This document shows, piece after piece, positions 33,393 to 41,868 of a DNA stretch of 48,920 nucleotides. The first letter of the stretch is position 1; each line of letters opens with the position of its first letter. A model generated the notes under the pieces. That model did not search any database and was not told the origin of the DNA. It was given only the letters and a program-made list of their open reading frames with translations. This DNA is from Alphaproteobacteria bacterium (GTDB taxonomy: Bacteria; Pseudomonadota; Alphaproteobacteria; RF32; CAG-239), in the NCBI GenBank assembly GCA_016283295.1, contig JAEEMQ010000019.1, forward strand, positions 1-48,920, written 5' to 3'. The position numbers and the translations under genes were made by a program.

Positions 33393-35960
33393 ATGGCCGA
33401 AAATCAAATGGAAAAAGATGACGTAATCGTTGCGCAATCTTACCTTGAAAATAAAGGACTAAGCCGGCTTCCGAAGGACTATTCGGAGGAGGAATTGCAA
33501 AAGAAGTTTGCAACAACCATGGAATCATTGAAGGAAGAACTCGACGAGTATGAAGAATATCGTCGGGAGCTCGACGTAATCAGCAAAGAGGAAAACGAAG
33601 ATAAAAGAGGTTTTTCCGACGAACAGCTGAGCCGTGAATATATTTATCTCAACCGTTCGCGTCAGCCGGTGCAAAAAGAATATGATTCGGTTAAAAAATA
33701 TGCCGATTATCTCCATGAATACGGCGACGAATTTGCCCAGCTTTATCGCATTAAGGACAATAATGAAAAATACGGCAATCCCGAAGAAATACAGTTTGTA
33801 GAGGTGGATATTACCGACAACGGCGATATGCTGACCCAAGACCAGTATTTCAAGATGCGTGCCGATCGCGACGAGCGGGTTAAGCAGTTGGCTTTACATG
33901 TCAGCGACAAAGAGGCCGAGGTGGAATACAATATCGGTATGATGGAATACAATCAGCCGAATATGCCGCCGCAGATTAAGATGCAGCTTTCGTTTGACGA
34001 AGAAACGCAAAATAATCTGGACGATGAAAAACTTAAATCCGTTTTTGCATTTTGCGAAGCGCACGGGCTTTCGATTTCCGATATGGAAATCCGCAATTTT
34101 GACGGCACCCTGGCCGAATCAGCCATCAGAGAAAAAATCGAGCAGGCATTAACCGAAGCTAAGGCCGCCAAAGAGGCGGAAATTGCCGAAGCCAATGCCA
34201 AAGAATATGCCGCGCAGAAGAAACGCGAAAAAGAGCTTGAAGCCGAATTGCAGAATATCAGCCTGACCACCGACGGCAAATTGCCGGAAGGCGTATCTAA
34301 GGAAGATATATCTTACGATTTGCCGGAAGAAGATTTTGTTTCTTCCGCCGTTCCGGAGTCGTTGTATCAGGATTATGACAGCGAAACGGCAGTAGCCGAG
34401 AATGCACCGGAAAATATCGGCAAAATACAGCGCCTGGCCAGAGGTGTGGCAACCGCGGCGGTTCCGGACAGCGATGTTCCGGATAATCTTGATGCGCATG
34501 CGGCCGAAGAAAACGATAATATCAACAATGTCAACGCGGCACAGTCTGTATCTGTACCGGTACCGGCGCAAAATGCGGCAGCTCCCGCACCGAAGAAAAC
34601 AAGCAAAAAGAAGGCGGTAGCTCTCTTTGAAAAACTGCTACACGAAGGCTGGAGCAAAGAGAAAAACTTATCTTATTGGAAAACCAGTACCGGCTTTTTC
34701 GGAGGAGGCTGGACCGAGTTTATCATTTATGACAGCGAAGATGACGACAACCGCAAAAAAGACGGCGTAAAAACCAAAGACGGCGGCGTTAAATATACTT
34801 ATGCGCTTAAGCTGTTTATCGATGTTGACGACAACGGCGTTTTGCACTTTGCCTATCGTACCCCTAACCACAAAAAGATTGATGAAAGTTATCTGGGAGA
34901 TATCGTCGGTCAGTTGAAGGATTTGGGATATACCGCGATTACCTTCCCGCCGGGAATGCCGAAGAATGACGAAAAAGGTATGTGGCGTAAGGCTATGGGC
35001 GAAAAAGGTATTGTTCCTATCGGTATGGGGCTTGATAAATCCAAGGCCGAAGGTATGCTGAAAGCGGCCAAAGAAAAACTCAGCGCCGAAGATTATGCCA
35101 ATTATCAATATCGTTTGGCCAAGCAAATGAATAAGTATAATCACGAAAAAGGCAAAACCGTCAGTGAAAGTGAGCAGACCTTTATCGACGGCTTAATCAA
35201 CACTTATCGTTATTCGGCCTTTACCGATGCTTATTCAAAAGTGTTCAAGAGTAAAGTTAAAGGTATTTTGCGTTCTCAAGACCCTTATGAGGGTGCGGTT
35301 AAGAAAATTGCCGCCTATAGGGCTTTATTGAAAACGTTTGAAGTATATAAGTCGGCTCTCGAACGCGGCGGCGGCGATATTATGAACGCAGTCGGCATCA
35401 GGGGCTTATCGGATGCCGAAAAAGCCCAGTTACGCGCTTTGGGCAGTCCGATACATAAGTTTAACAATCAGCAGATGGAAAGAGTGTTTGATATTTTGTA
35501 TCAGCACGATTTGAATACCAAACATACCGAATTTTATCTGCGCGACCAAATGATTGAAAAATCATACGGTGATGCTTCGGTTTACGGTCCGCGAGCCGCC
35601 CCGCATATTGCTTTGCGTGAGGCTTGTAACACCGCCATCGGTAACTGCGACAGTATTAACGACGACTTGACCGCCCTGGGTGTGGAAAAGATTGAGCTCA
35701 TCAAAATCGGTAACGTTCGCCTTGAATTTAAGAAGTTCAATGACGTATATCTGCCGGAATATCGTCGCACTCACCCGAAGCAGAATTCGGCAACGCAAGC
35801 GGCCGAGGAAAGTGAATATTCGGGCGAGGAAAGTCGTTCGCAAACCGTGAAAACCGGAACCGCATCGGGAAAAGCCGCAGCAGAAAAGACCGCGCCGGCC
35901 AAATCCGATAAGCCGGTTGTCCGTAATATAGCGCCTAACAAAGGTAATGTTTATAATTAA
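33393..35960 (+). CDS. Large lineage-specific cytoplasmic protein, 855 aa
   Basis: The start is ATG 33393, behind a GGGGGG ribosome site; the longer frame begins inside the promoter. No signal peptide or membrane helix. Residues 1-230 are acidic and helical. An alanine/glutamate coiled coil at about 245-290 (TEAKAAKEAEIAEANAKEY) leads into an acidic, Ala/Pro/Asn-rich linker (300-410). A compact domain follows at about 415-560, with LLHEGWSKEKNLSYWKTS, WTEFIIYDSED and LGYTAITFPPG...WRKAMGEKGIVPIGMGLDKSKAE. Its closing pattern is reminiscent of the LPD7 domain of polyvalent mobile-element proteins, though this is only a visual resemblance. A helical region and a low-complexity C-terminus complete it. 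Function unknown. A 67-residue gene follows 23 bases later. Confidence 0.75.
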   Translation: MAENQMEKDDVIVAQSYLENKGLSRLPKDYSEEELQKKFATTMESLKEELDEYEEYRRELDVISKEENEDKRGFSDEQLSREYIYLNRSRQPVQKEYDSVKKYADYLHEYGDEFAQLYRIKDNNEKYGNPEEIQFVEVDITDNGDMLTQDQYFKMRADRDERVKQLALHVSDKEAEVEYNIGMMEYNQPNMPPQIKMQLSFDEETQNNLDDEKLKSVFAFCEAHGLSISDMEIRNFDGTLAESAIREKIEQALTEAKAAKEAEIAEANAKEYAAQKKREKELEAELQNISLTTDGKLPEGVSKEDISYDLPEEDFVSSAVPESLYQDYDSETAVAENAPENIGKIQRLARGVATAAVPDSDVPDNLDAHAAEENDNINNVNAAQSVSVPVPAQNAAAPAPKKTSKKKAVALFEKLLHEGWSKEKNLSYWKTSTGFFGGGWTEFIIYDSEDDDNRKKDGVKTKDGGVKYTYALKLFIDVDDNGVLHFAYRTPNHKKIDESYLGDIVGQLKDLGYTAITFPPGMPKNDEKGMWRKAMGEKGIVPIGMGLDKSKAEGMLKAAKEKLSAEDYANYQYRLAKQMNKYNHEKGKTVSESEQTFIDGLINTYRYSAFTDAYSKVFKSKVKGILRSQDPYEGAVKKIAAYRALLKTFEVYKSALERGGGDIMNAVGIRGLSDAEKAQLRALGSPIHKFNNQQMERVFDILYQHDLNTKHTEFYLRDQMIEKSYGDASVYGPRAAPHIALREACNTAIGNCDSINDDLTALGVEKIELIKIGNVRLEFKKFNDVYLPEYRRTHPKQNSATQAAEESEYSGEESRSQTVKTGTASGKAAAEKTAPAKSDKPVVRNIAPNKGNVYN

Positions 35961-35983
35961 TAATTTAGCAAAGGAGTAATAAA

Positions 35984-36187
35984 ATGGTAAAACCGCAAAC
36001 ACCTGCAGAAGCAATGAAGCACACTCGCGAAAAGACAACGGTTGAAGTTGCCAAAGATGAAGTTGCTTTGGAAAACGAAACCCGAGTAAATCGCGGTGAA
36101 GAAAAGATGTCTGTTATGGAACAAAGAAGAAGACAGGCGGAAATCTACGAAAGAATGCAGGGTATCAACCGCGAGGACAGAGATTAA
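35984..36187 (+). CDS. Small charged protein, 67 aa
   Basis: A strong AAAGGAG ribosome site precedes the ATG. The protein is almost entirely charged and helical (EKTTVEVAKDEVALENETR, EQRRRQAEIYERMQG), without hydrophobic core or signal, so it is probably disordered alone or a coiled-coil partner. It lies 23 bases after the 855-residue gene and 18 bases before a terminator, so it should be cotranscribed with and possibly bind that protein. No family recognised. Confidence 0.7.
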   Translation: MVKPQTPAEAMKHTREKTTVEVAKDEVALENETRVNRGEEKMSVMEQRRRQAEIYERMQGINREDRD

Positions 36188-36205
36188 TCTCTAACTCAAT
36201 TTAAA

Positions 36206-36240
36206 AAGAAGCGCCGATATTTTGTCGGCGTTCTTTTTTT
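36206..36240 (+). terminator. Intrinsic terminator
   Basis: GAAGCGCCGA (36208-36217) pairs with TCGGCGTTC (36225-36233), followed by seven T. The A-rich left flank lets it act on the convergent minus-strand gene as well. Confidence 0.85.
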
Positions 36241-36258
36241 GGGCGTCGTTGCCTGAAA

Positions 36259-38928
36259 TCAATTCATCAACAATTCCATATTTTCTATTTCAACATCGCT
36301 GTCTAAGACAATCCCTTGCGGATATTGCCGGGTATAAAGAATATAAAACGGCAAATCATATTGTTCTTTTTCGCGCATATATTGTGCCACATACGGCGTT
36401 TGCGACACACGTACGATCTTCATATCATAGCGGTCCTGCCATTGTTTCAGCATCAGCGGATTAAGAGTCCACCAGCGATTGACCTGACATTTGAAACACC
36501 AGTCGGCGCCGACGATAATCATAACCGGTTTATCCTGTCGCTCGGCAATTATTTGCGCAACATCCTGTGGTGAGGTCGAATTTACGGTTCGGCCGGCGCG
36601 GGCATGGTCGGCCAGATAAATACCGCCGCCGAGGAACAAAATAAGGACAATCCCCATAAAGACCACACTGCCGCGACGGAAGCTTTGAATTTGCTCGACG
36701 CTGATGCTCTCATCCAGCGCCCCGTCAAGATAATCCAAAAACCTTTGGTACAGTTCGCACATAAACATCCAAACCACAACGATTAAGGCCAGCAACAGCG
36801 CATACGGCAAACCGCACAAAAAGGCGCAAAACAGCCAGATATATATCAGCGAAGCCCAAACGGCGTAATAAATGAATTTATAAATATCCTGCTGGCTTCC
36901 GAACAAACTGCGCTGCATTTGCGGTTTAGTCAGCAAATAATATACAAGCAGCGGTATTGCCGCCATACCGATTACCAGCGGTAGCAATATCGCTAATGCC
37001 TGTAATACGGAAACGGATACGGCAATATTCATAAGCCGCGATAAATACGGCGCAACGGCGAATATAAACATAACTCCGCCGATCAGTCCGCAACCGAAAA
37101 ATACCGTGTTCCGTTCGGCGGCGGTGTCGGTAATGTAGGTCTGTATATTCGGCAAAAGTTTTAATAGGGTGGCAAATCCGAACAGCAGAAGAAGCAGCGG
37201 AACGGTGCGGTCATATTGTATTCCCCAGATTATGTCGCGGCCCGTATATTTTTGACCGATGAAGATAAGCGCCGCCGTCAACAAACCGACGCCGCATCCC
37301 TTGATACAACTCAGCGCGACCTTGCGCAACGCTTCCGGTTTCTTTTTGGAAAGGCGGATAAACATCAGCATAATCATCAACATAAACGGAGCCAGACACG
37401 GCAAAAAGTTCAGCATTATGCCGCTTATGAGAGCATAAAAAACAGTTTTAACCGTTGTCGGAATATTCGTGTTTTGCGGAACGGAAACGATATTCGGCAC
37501 CAGATTATCCCGATAAAAAATGCGGTTGTTCAAAACAAGAGAGACGATGTAGTCGGTATTGCTCAAATCGGTATTTTCGTCATTTTGCAACGGCTTGAAA
37601 TAAATTTTAACGACATCGTCGCCCACAATATAATTGGGAGCCGCAAATTGCGTAAAACCTTCGGCATTTTCAATGTATGCCTCGATGCTTTTGATTTTTT
37701 TGGAGGTGGCTATTTCCAAGAAAAGTTGCTGTCCGTCCGGAGTATCGACAACGTTAAATTGCCGCAGCGTTAAGAACTTCTGTTGTGGCAACGGAACCCG
37801 CCGCAAACTGTTGAAAAAGAGGTTATCGAAACCGTTATCGAACTTGTCGGGGCCGCTCACGTCGGAATGTAATCGCAGGTTGAATTTTTGCGGTCGGCAG
37901 TTGAGATTATAATCGCACAGCGTCAGCTTTATGTCGGTACTTAGCGTAACGCCTTCGTCGCGTTTTTGCGGCGTTACTTTCAGCGGAATTATGAAATTGC
38001 CGAAATATTTGTGGGCTTGCGGCAAAGCGTTGGTTTTCCGCGGCATCGGGTACATAACATCAACCTCGGCAACATTTTCCGAACCGCTAAAGTCTATTTG
38101 CGGCTTTAAGGTATTTTCATCAAGGTTGTTGGCCAACACAAAATACTTGGCATGAGTAACTATCTGAATACCGTAATCGAGAGTTTCTTTGCCCTCGGTA
38201 TAAGTGTCGCGCGCCAACAGACGCACGTTTACTCCGTCGCCGCGTTGCGATTCGCCGATACCCAGCTCGGAAAACAGCGGATTTTGATATTCCGTGCCGT
38301 AGAGCCAGACCTTTTTCCAATCCACTTTTTCCGCAATCCGGTCAATCTGCGTCAAAATATCGTCATTTTTCTCGCTGTTGCGTTTGAAATCGGAAATAGC
38401 GTTCAGCTCGTCGGAATTATTGCTGTAAGTGAGGAATTTTTTGAAGTTATATACCTTGACGTATTCATCGTCGGCAGCCGGAATATACGGTACCTCGTGC
38501 GGATGGTCAAACTCGGATTCATCGTGCACCTTGCGATAAACGTGCGGCACCAGATATTTGTTGGCTATTTCCACATATAAGTCGCATCCCATCTGATATA
38601 AGGAAGCGGTGTTGATCAAGTATTTGTGTTTTTTCTTCAGCAATTCCTCGCTGTCATAAGGAAAAAATACCCGAACTTTATCAACAAAATCGTCCTCGAT
38701 TATTTCTTCCCACGGATATTTTTGATACAAATACGAGCCGATTTCATAATAAATATTCAGGTTTTGCAAAAAGGTCGTTTCGTAGGTATCGTCTTCGATA
38801 TAATTGGCAATATACTCGCGGGTCAGCTTGCCTTCAAAGTCGTCGGGAAGCTGCGGCGGCTCCAAAGCGTCGGCCGTGCGGTTGAAAAGTGCCAAAAAGC
38901 AAACTATATAAAAAAACAGGTGTTTCAT
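36259..38928 (-). CDS. Divergent DsbD-like membrane thiol protein, 889 aa
   Basis: Signal peptide (1-21), then about 470 residues of periplasmic sequence, much longer than in DsbD: a helical, acidic N-terminal part (22-200) and a beta-rich part (230-480) resembling the ScsB/DsbD-alpha region. A membrane domain with about nine helices (495-775) follows, then a thioredoxin-like domain with C811-F-K-C814 (GADWCFKCQVN). The first relay cysteine is kept (C511, NFLPCLAPF), but where DsbD has SPCAGPF this protein reads FAVAPYL, with no cysteine. So the canonical two-cysteine membrane relay is incomplete unless another cysteine (such as the one in FFGCG, about ten residues earlier) replaces it. It could be a specialised reductase, a sensor or a non-redox derivative. 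Single gene, convergent with the 35984 unit. Confidence 0.75.
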   Translation of the reverse strand: MKHLFFYIVCFLALFNRTADALEPPQLPDDFEGKLTREYIANYIEDDTYETTFLQNLNIYYEIGSYLYQKYPWEEIIEDDFVDKVRVFFPYDSEELLKKKHKYLINTASLYQMGCDLYVEIANKYLVPHVYRKVHDESEFDHPHEVPYIPAADDEYVKVYNFKKFLTYSNNSDELNAISDFKRNSEKNDDILTQIDRIAEKVDWKKVWLYGTEYQNPLFSELGIGESQRGDGVNVRLLARDTYTEGKETLDYGIQIVTHAKYFVLANNLDENTLKPQIDFSGSENVAEVDVMYPMPRKTNALPQAHKYFGNFIIPLKVTPQKRDEGVTLSTDIKLTLCDYNLNCRPQKFNLRLHSDVSGPDKFDNGFDNLFFNSLRRVPLPQQKFLTLRQFNVVDTPDGQQLFLEIATSKKIKSIEAYIENAEGFTQFAAPNYIVGDDVVKIYFKPLQNDENTDLSNTDYIVSLVLNNRIFYRDNLVPNIVSVPQNTNIPTTVKTVFYALISGIMLNFLPCLAPFMLMIMLMFIRLSKKKPEALRKVALSCIKGCGVGLLTAALIFIGQKYTGRDIIWGIQYDRTVPLLLLLFGFATLLKLLPNIQTYITDTAAERNTVFFGCGLIGGVMFIFAVAPYLSRLMNIAVSVSVLQALAILLPLVIGMAAIPLLVYYLLTKPQMQRSLFGSQQDIYKFIYYAVWASLIYIWLFCAFLCGLPYALLLALIVVVWMFMCELYQRFLDYLDGALDESISVEQIQSFRRGSVVFMGIVLILFLGGGIYLADHARAGRTVNSTSPQDVAQIIAERQDKPVMIIVGADWCFKCQVNRWWTLNPLMLKQWQDRYDMKIVRVSQTPYVAQYMREKEQYDLPFYILYTRQYPQGIVLDSDVEIENMELLMN

Positions 38929-39010
38929 TGTTTATTTTAAACTTTTAATTCATAATAAAATATGATATACTCAAAAAGTAAAGAAAAGATTATTTAACTT
39001 GTGTGCAAAC

Positions 39011-39586
39011 ATGGAAAACTTTGATGAGAAATATGCCTTGAACGGCAAATTATTAGTAGCAACTCCGACGCTCTCGGATGATGAAATATTCCGGCGCTCG
39101 GTGGTGTATATTTGCTCGCACACCAAACGCGGTGCCATGGGGATAATCATCAATAAGCCGCTCGATAAATACACCTTTTCCGATTTAACCATGCAGTTGC
39201 CGTTGCAAAGTTATGAAAAACTCAACGAAATCAATTTATATACCGGCGGTCCGCTCGAGCAGGTCAGGGGAATGGTGTTGCATTCCACCGATTATTTCAA
39301 GGACGGCACAATCATTGTCGGCAACGGTATTGCTATTTCTTCTACCACCGAAATTATCGCCGATATAGCCTTTGATCACGGTCCGGATGAAAAACTGGTG
39401 GCACTCGGCTATTCGTTTTGGCAACCGAAACAGCTGGAAACGGAAATTTACAACAACGATTGGATTGTGGTAAATGCCAATAAAGAGCTGATGTTTCGCA
39501 CCAAAGATGCCGATAAGTGGCAGCGTTCTCTGGACGAACTCGGCCTTAAATTTGACCGCTTTGTCGGTATAACCGGTAACGCCTAA
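39011..39586 (+). CDS. yqgE: YqgE/AlgH family protein (UPF0301)
   Basis: 191 residues from ATG 39011; an in-frame TTG four codons earlier is less likely. The family pattern is clear: LNGKLLVATPTLSDDEIFRRSVVYICSHTKRGAMGIIINKPL at the N-terminus (residues 10-50), then LYTGGPLEQVRGMVLHS and LVALGYSFWQPKQLETEIYNNDW. The fold is known from structures but the biochemical role is not; in Pseudomonas AlgH affects alginate and other regulation. A TATACT -10 box at 38966-38971 lies upstream with a poor -35. No Shine-Dalgarno sequence is seen. Confidence 0.93.
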   Translation: MENFDEKYALNGKLLVATPTLSDDEIFRRSVVYICSHTKRGAMGIIINKPLDKYTFSDLTMQLPLQSYEKLNEINLYTGGPLEQVRGMVLHSTDYFKDGTIIVGNGIAISSTTEIIADIAFDHGPDEKLVALGYSFWQPKQLETEIYNNDWIVVNANKELMFRTKDADKWQRSLDELGLKFDRFVGITGNA

Positions 39587-39603
39587 AAAAATCAAATTTT
39601 TTA

Positions 39604-39632
39604 TTGACAACTGCCTTTGTTTTGTCTAGAAT
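39604..39632 (+). promoter_or_regulatory. Consensus promoter of the small membrane protein gene
   Basis: TTGACA at 39604-39609, exactly 17 bp, and TAGAAT at 39627-39632. Start near 39640 places the real ATG at 39661, not at an upstream TTG that is part of this -35 box. Confidence 0.75.
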
Positions 39633-39660
39633 AAACTCAGCAAATCAATATTTAGATATT

Positions 39661-40005
39661 ATGATGGAAGGTTGTTTATTAAGCCAGACCGGTAGTTTGG
39701 CAATGTTGTTGGCTATGGTGGTATGTGTGGTTATAACTGCCACTTGTGTTGCATTTGACAGTCATGAGGGACGCGGCGGCTTGTTTATGCTCAAGCACGG
39801 TTCAACCTCTCTGGCTTGTCGCATCTGCACGGTCATGTTTCTGTTCCTTTCTATCGTGTGGGCCATTTTGGTTCCGGTAGTCAGGGTAAAACACATCTTA
39901 TTGGTTATCCCGACCAAGATTATCGCTTTCGGAGGTGTATGGTTCTGTGCCGTTCTTCTGTTTGTGATGGTGGTCGGCGTCGCCAGTTTTTTCGTAAAGA
40001 AATAG
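39661..40005 (+). CDS. Small three-helix membrane protein, 114 aa
   Basis: From ATG 39661 (or ATG 39664, one codon later), with no Shine-Dalgarno sequence but a leader of about 20 nt. Three hydrophobic helices at about 12-31, 53-73 and 80-110 are separated by a polar loop with HEGRGGLFMLKHGSTS and a basic turn. The Gly-rich loop before TM2 faintly recalls SecG, but SecG has two helices and a different order, so I do not assign it. It has five cysteines in or near the helices. Own promoter and terminator, so it is a free-standing gene. Function unknown. Confidence 0.7.
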   Translation: MMEGCLLSQTGSLAMLLAMVVCVVITATCVAFDSHEGRGGLFMLKHGSTSLACRICTVMFLFLSIVWAILVPVVRVKHILLVIPTKIIAFGGVWFCAVLLFVMVVGVASFFVKK

Positions 40006-40013
40006 AGAAACTT

Positions 40014-40046
40014 CCGTCGATGAATAATCGGCGGGATTTTCTTTTT
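40014..40046 (+). terminator. Intrinsic terminator of the small membrane protein gene
   Basis: CCGTCGA (40014-40020) pairs with TCGGCGG (40028-40034, one G-U), then a T-rich tract. It overlaps the stop codon of the convergent hemW. Confidence 0.65.
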
Positions 40047-41139
40047 ATGAGCATAATTCGGCAATAATTTGATTTAAGACCGCAAAACCCTGCCGGGTAG
40101 CAAAGAGATGGGTAGAGTTTTCTTTGAGTAAACCAAGCTCTTTTAGCATCGCCGCTTTGTCACGGTTGATGCACTCGTTGATATCCAAGCCGCAAATTTG
40201 TTTGAAAGTCGTCTTATCAATACCTTTTACCAGGCGCAAACCCATTAAAATCAGTTCTTCCGCCCGTTCTTTTTCGGTCAGTTGTTCGTGCACAAACGGA
40301 TATTCGGCGGCGTAGTGTTTGCCGGCGATTTTAAAACGACCGTGCGCCGACTTACCGATACCTATGTAGTCACCGCCTTGCCAATAAGTAAGATTATGTT
40401 GCGATTCGCAACCGTGTGCGGCAAAATTCGATACTTCATATTGCGGATAGCCGCGCTCGGCCAAAAAGTCGCGGGTAAAATCATACATTGCAACGGCGGC
40501 CTCATCCTCAAGCGGCTTAACATTTTTGCGGGCAAAAACCGTATTGTCTTCAATGGTCAGCTGATACAGCGATAAGTGTTTCAACCCGTAAGAGGTTATT
40601 TCTTCCAGCTCTTTTTTCCAGGCGGTGAGGGATTGTTGCGGCCGGGCATAAATCAAATCGGCGGAATGATTATCAAAGATTTTAACGATTTCTTCAAGGC
40701 ATTGTCGCGCCGCGGCCAGGTCGTGAGTGCGTCCCAAAAAGCGTAAGTCCGCGTCGTTTAAGGCTTGCACTCCGAGCGAAAGGCGGTTAATGCCGGCATT
40801 TTTAAAATCTCGGAACAATGTTTCCGAGCGGGTATTGGGATTTGCTTCCAAACTGATTTCGGCATTTGTTTTCAGCGGCCAGAGTTTGCCGATTTCCGCA
40901 ATTATTTTTGCAATGTTGCGCGGCTCCATTAACGAAGGGGTGCCGCCGCCGAAAAAAACGGATTTTACGGTGCGCTCCGGCAAAATTTCGTGATATTTTC
41001 TTAAAGCAGAGATATATTCGGCCATAATCTCGTCCTGATTTACATTGCGCGCTAATTCCTTATAAAAGTCGCAATACGGACATTTACTTTTGCAATAAGG
41101 CCAATGAATATATACGGCAAGTTCGGCTAAATCACTCAT
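40045..41139 (-). CDS. hemW: HemW, radical SAM haem chaperone (CPO-like)
   Basis: 364 residues. Radical SAM cluster motif C16-x3-C20-x2-C23 in IHWPYCKSKCPYCDF, followed by FFGGGTPSLM, SLEANPNT, RLSLGVQALND and LIYARPQQS. The motif lacks the extra cysteine typical of HemN just after the cluster (the residue is F), which together with the short length favours HemW. HemW binds haem and delivers it to respiratory enzymes, rather than oxidising coproporphyrinogen. Genomes often annotate it wrongly as hemN. It is followed by no downstream partner. Confidence 0.93.
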   Translation of the reverse strand: MSDLAELAVYIHWPYCKSKCPYCDFYKELARNVNQDEIMAEYISALRKYHEILPERTVKSVFFGGGTPSLMEPRNIAKIIAEIGKLWPLKTNAEISLEANPNTRSETLFRDFKNAGINRLSLGVQALNDADLRFLGRTHDLAAARQCLEEIVKIFDNHSADLIYARPQQSLTAWKKELEEITSYGLKHLSLYQLTIEDNTVFARKNVKPLEDEAAVAMYDFTRDFLAERGYPQYEVSNFAAHGCESQHNLTYWQGGDYIGIGKSAHGRFKIAGKHYAAEYPFVHEQLTEKERAEELILMGLRLVKGIDKTTFKQICGLDINECINRDKAAMLKELGLLKENSTHLFATRQGFAVLNQIIAELCS

Positions 41140-41227
41140 CTTGTTTCTCGGTTATAACTGTTGCGTTTCAGCATAACCGATTTTTGCGTTCGGTCAATCA
41201 TAATGTGTATTTTTTTATAAAAAGTAC

Positions 41228-41255
41228 TTGAAAATATATAAAAAATGGATAACAT
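41228..41255 (+). promoter_or_regulatory. Possible promoter of the OmpH/Skp gene, similar to that of yebC
   Basis: TTGAAA at 41228-41233, 16 bp, and TAACAT at 41250-41255 (weak). The upstream block AATGTGTATTTTTTT at 41202-41216 is identical to that before the yebC promoter. Confidence 0.4.
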
Positions 41256-41287
41256 AGGCAACGAAAATCAAATATAAGGAGATTATA

Positions 41288-41764
41288 ATGTCTAACGAAA
41301 ACAGAATGAATTACGGTTTAATCTTTTTGGTAGCTATCGTTGCCGCCGTTTTGGGTTCATTGATCACATACAAAACAGTTTGCGCCAACAAGGCTGCTTT
41401 TGCGGTTGTTGATTTGCAACGCGTTGTATTGTCTTCCGAAGAAATTAAAGCTTTGAGCAATAATCGTCAGCAACAGTTGCAGGAATTGCGCAAAATGGCT
41501 GATGAGGCTAACGAAAAAATCAGTGCCGAAAAGAAAGAAGATGCAAAAAAGGAATTGTCGCAAAAATATCTGGCCGAAATCAATGCCAAAAAAGATACGT
41601 TTGATAAGATACATGCTTCCGGTTTGCAGGCTGCCGAACAAAATCTTAACAATATCATCAACGATATTGCCAAGTCTGAAGGTATGACCGTGGTTCTGAC
41701 CAAATCTTCCGTTGTAAACGGCGGTAAAGACATAACCGATGCGGTTGTGGAATTGGTTAAATAA
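41288..41764 (+). CDS. OmpH/Skp-family periplasmic chaperone, membrane-anchored
   Basis: 158 residues. A hydrophobic helix at 9-28 has no clear cleavage site, so it is probably an uncleaved anchor. The rest follows OmpH (PF03938): a beta strand FAVVDLQRVVLSSEEI, a long charged helical hairpin (LQELRKMADEANEKISAEKKEDAKKELS, about 60-85, and returning), and the closing strand MTVVLTKSSVV. Skp trimers hold unfolded outer-membrane proteins with tentacle-like helices; the tethered form here is unusual for Skp. The AAGGAGA site is strong. A terminator follows within 20 bases. Confidence 0.8.
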   Translation: MSNENRMNYGLIFLVAIVAAVLGSLITYKTVCANKAAFAVVDLQRVVLSSEEIKALSNNRQQQLQELRKMADEANEKISAEKKEDAKKELSQKYLAEINAKKDTFDKIHASGLQAAEQNLNNIINDIAKSEGMTVVLTKSSVVNGGKDITDAVVELVK

Positions 41765-41784
41765 TAAAACCGTTTATCACATTA

Positions 41785-41817
41785 AAACTCCCCGACTACA
41801 TTCGGGGAGTTTTTTTG
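41785..41817 (+). terminator. Intrinsic terminator of the OmpH-like gene
   Basis: AAACTCCCCGA (41785-41795) pairs perfectly with TCGGGGAGTTT (41802-41812), followed by further T. Confidence 0.9.
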
Positions 41818-41868
41818 TATGCCGGTTTCGGTCTTGAAAAAACGCTTATACTGACTACAATATAATGT

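Noticed and set aside
39661..40005. SecG assignment for the small membrane protein
   Set aside because: Only a Gly-rich loop is similar; it has three helices instead of two and lacks the SecG order of features.
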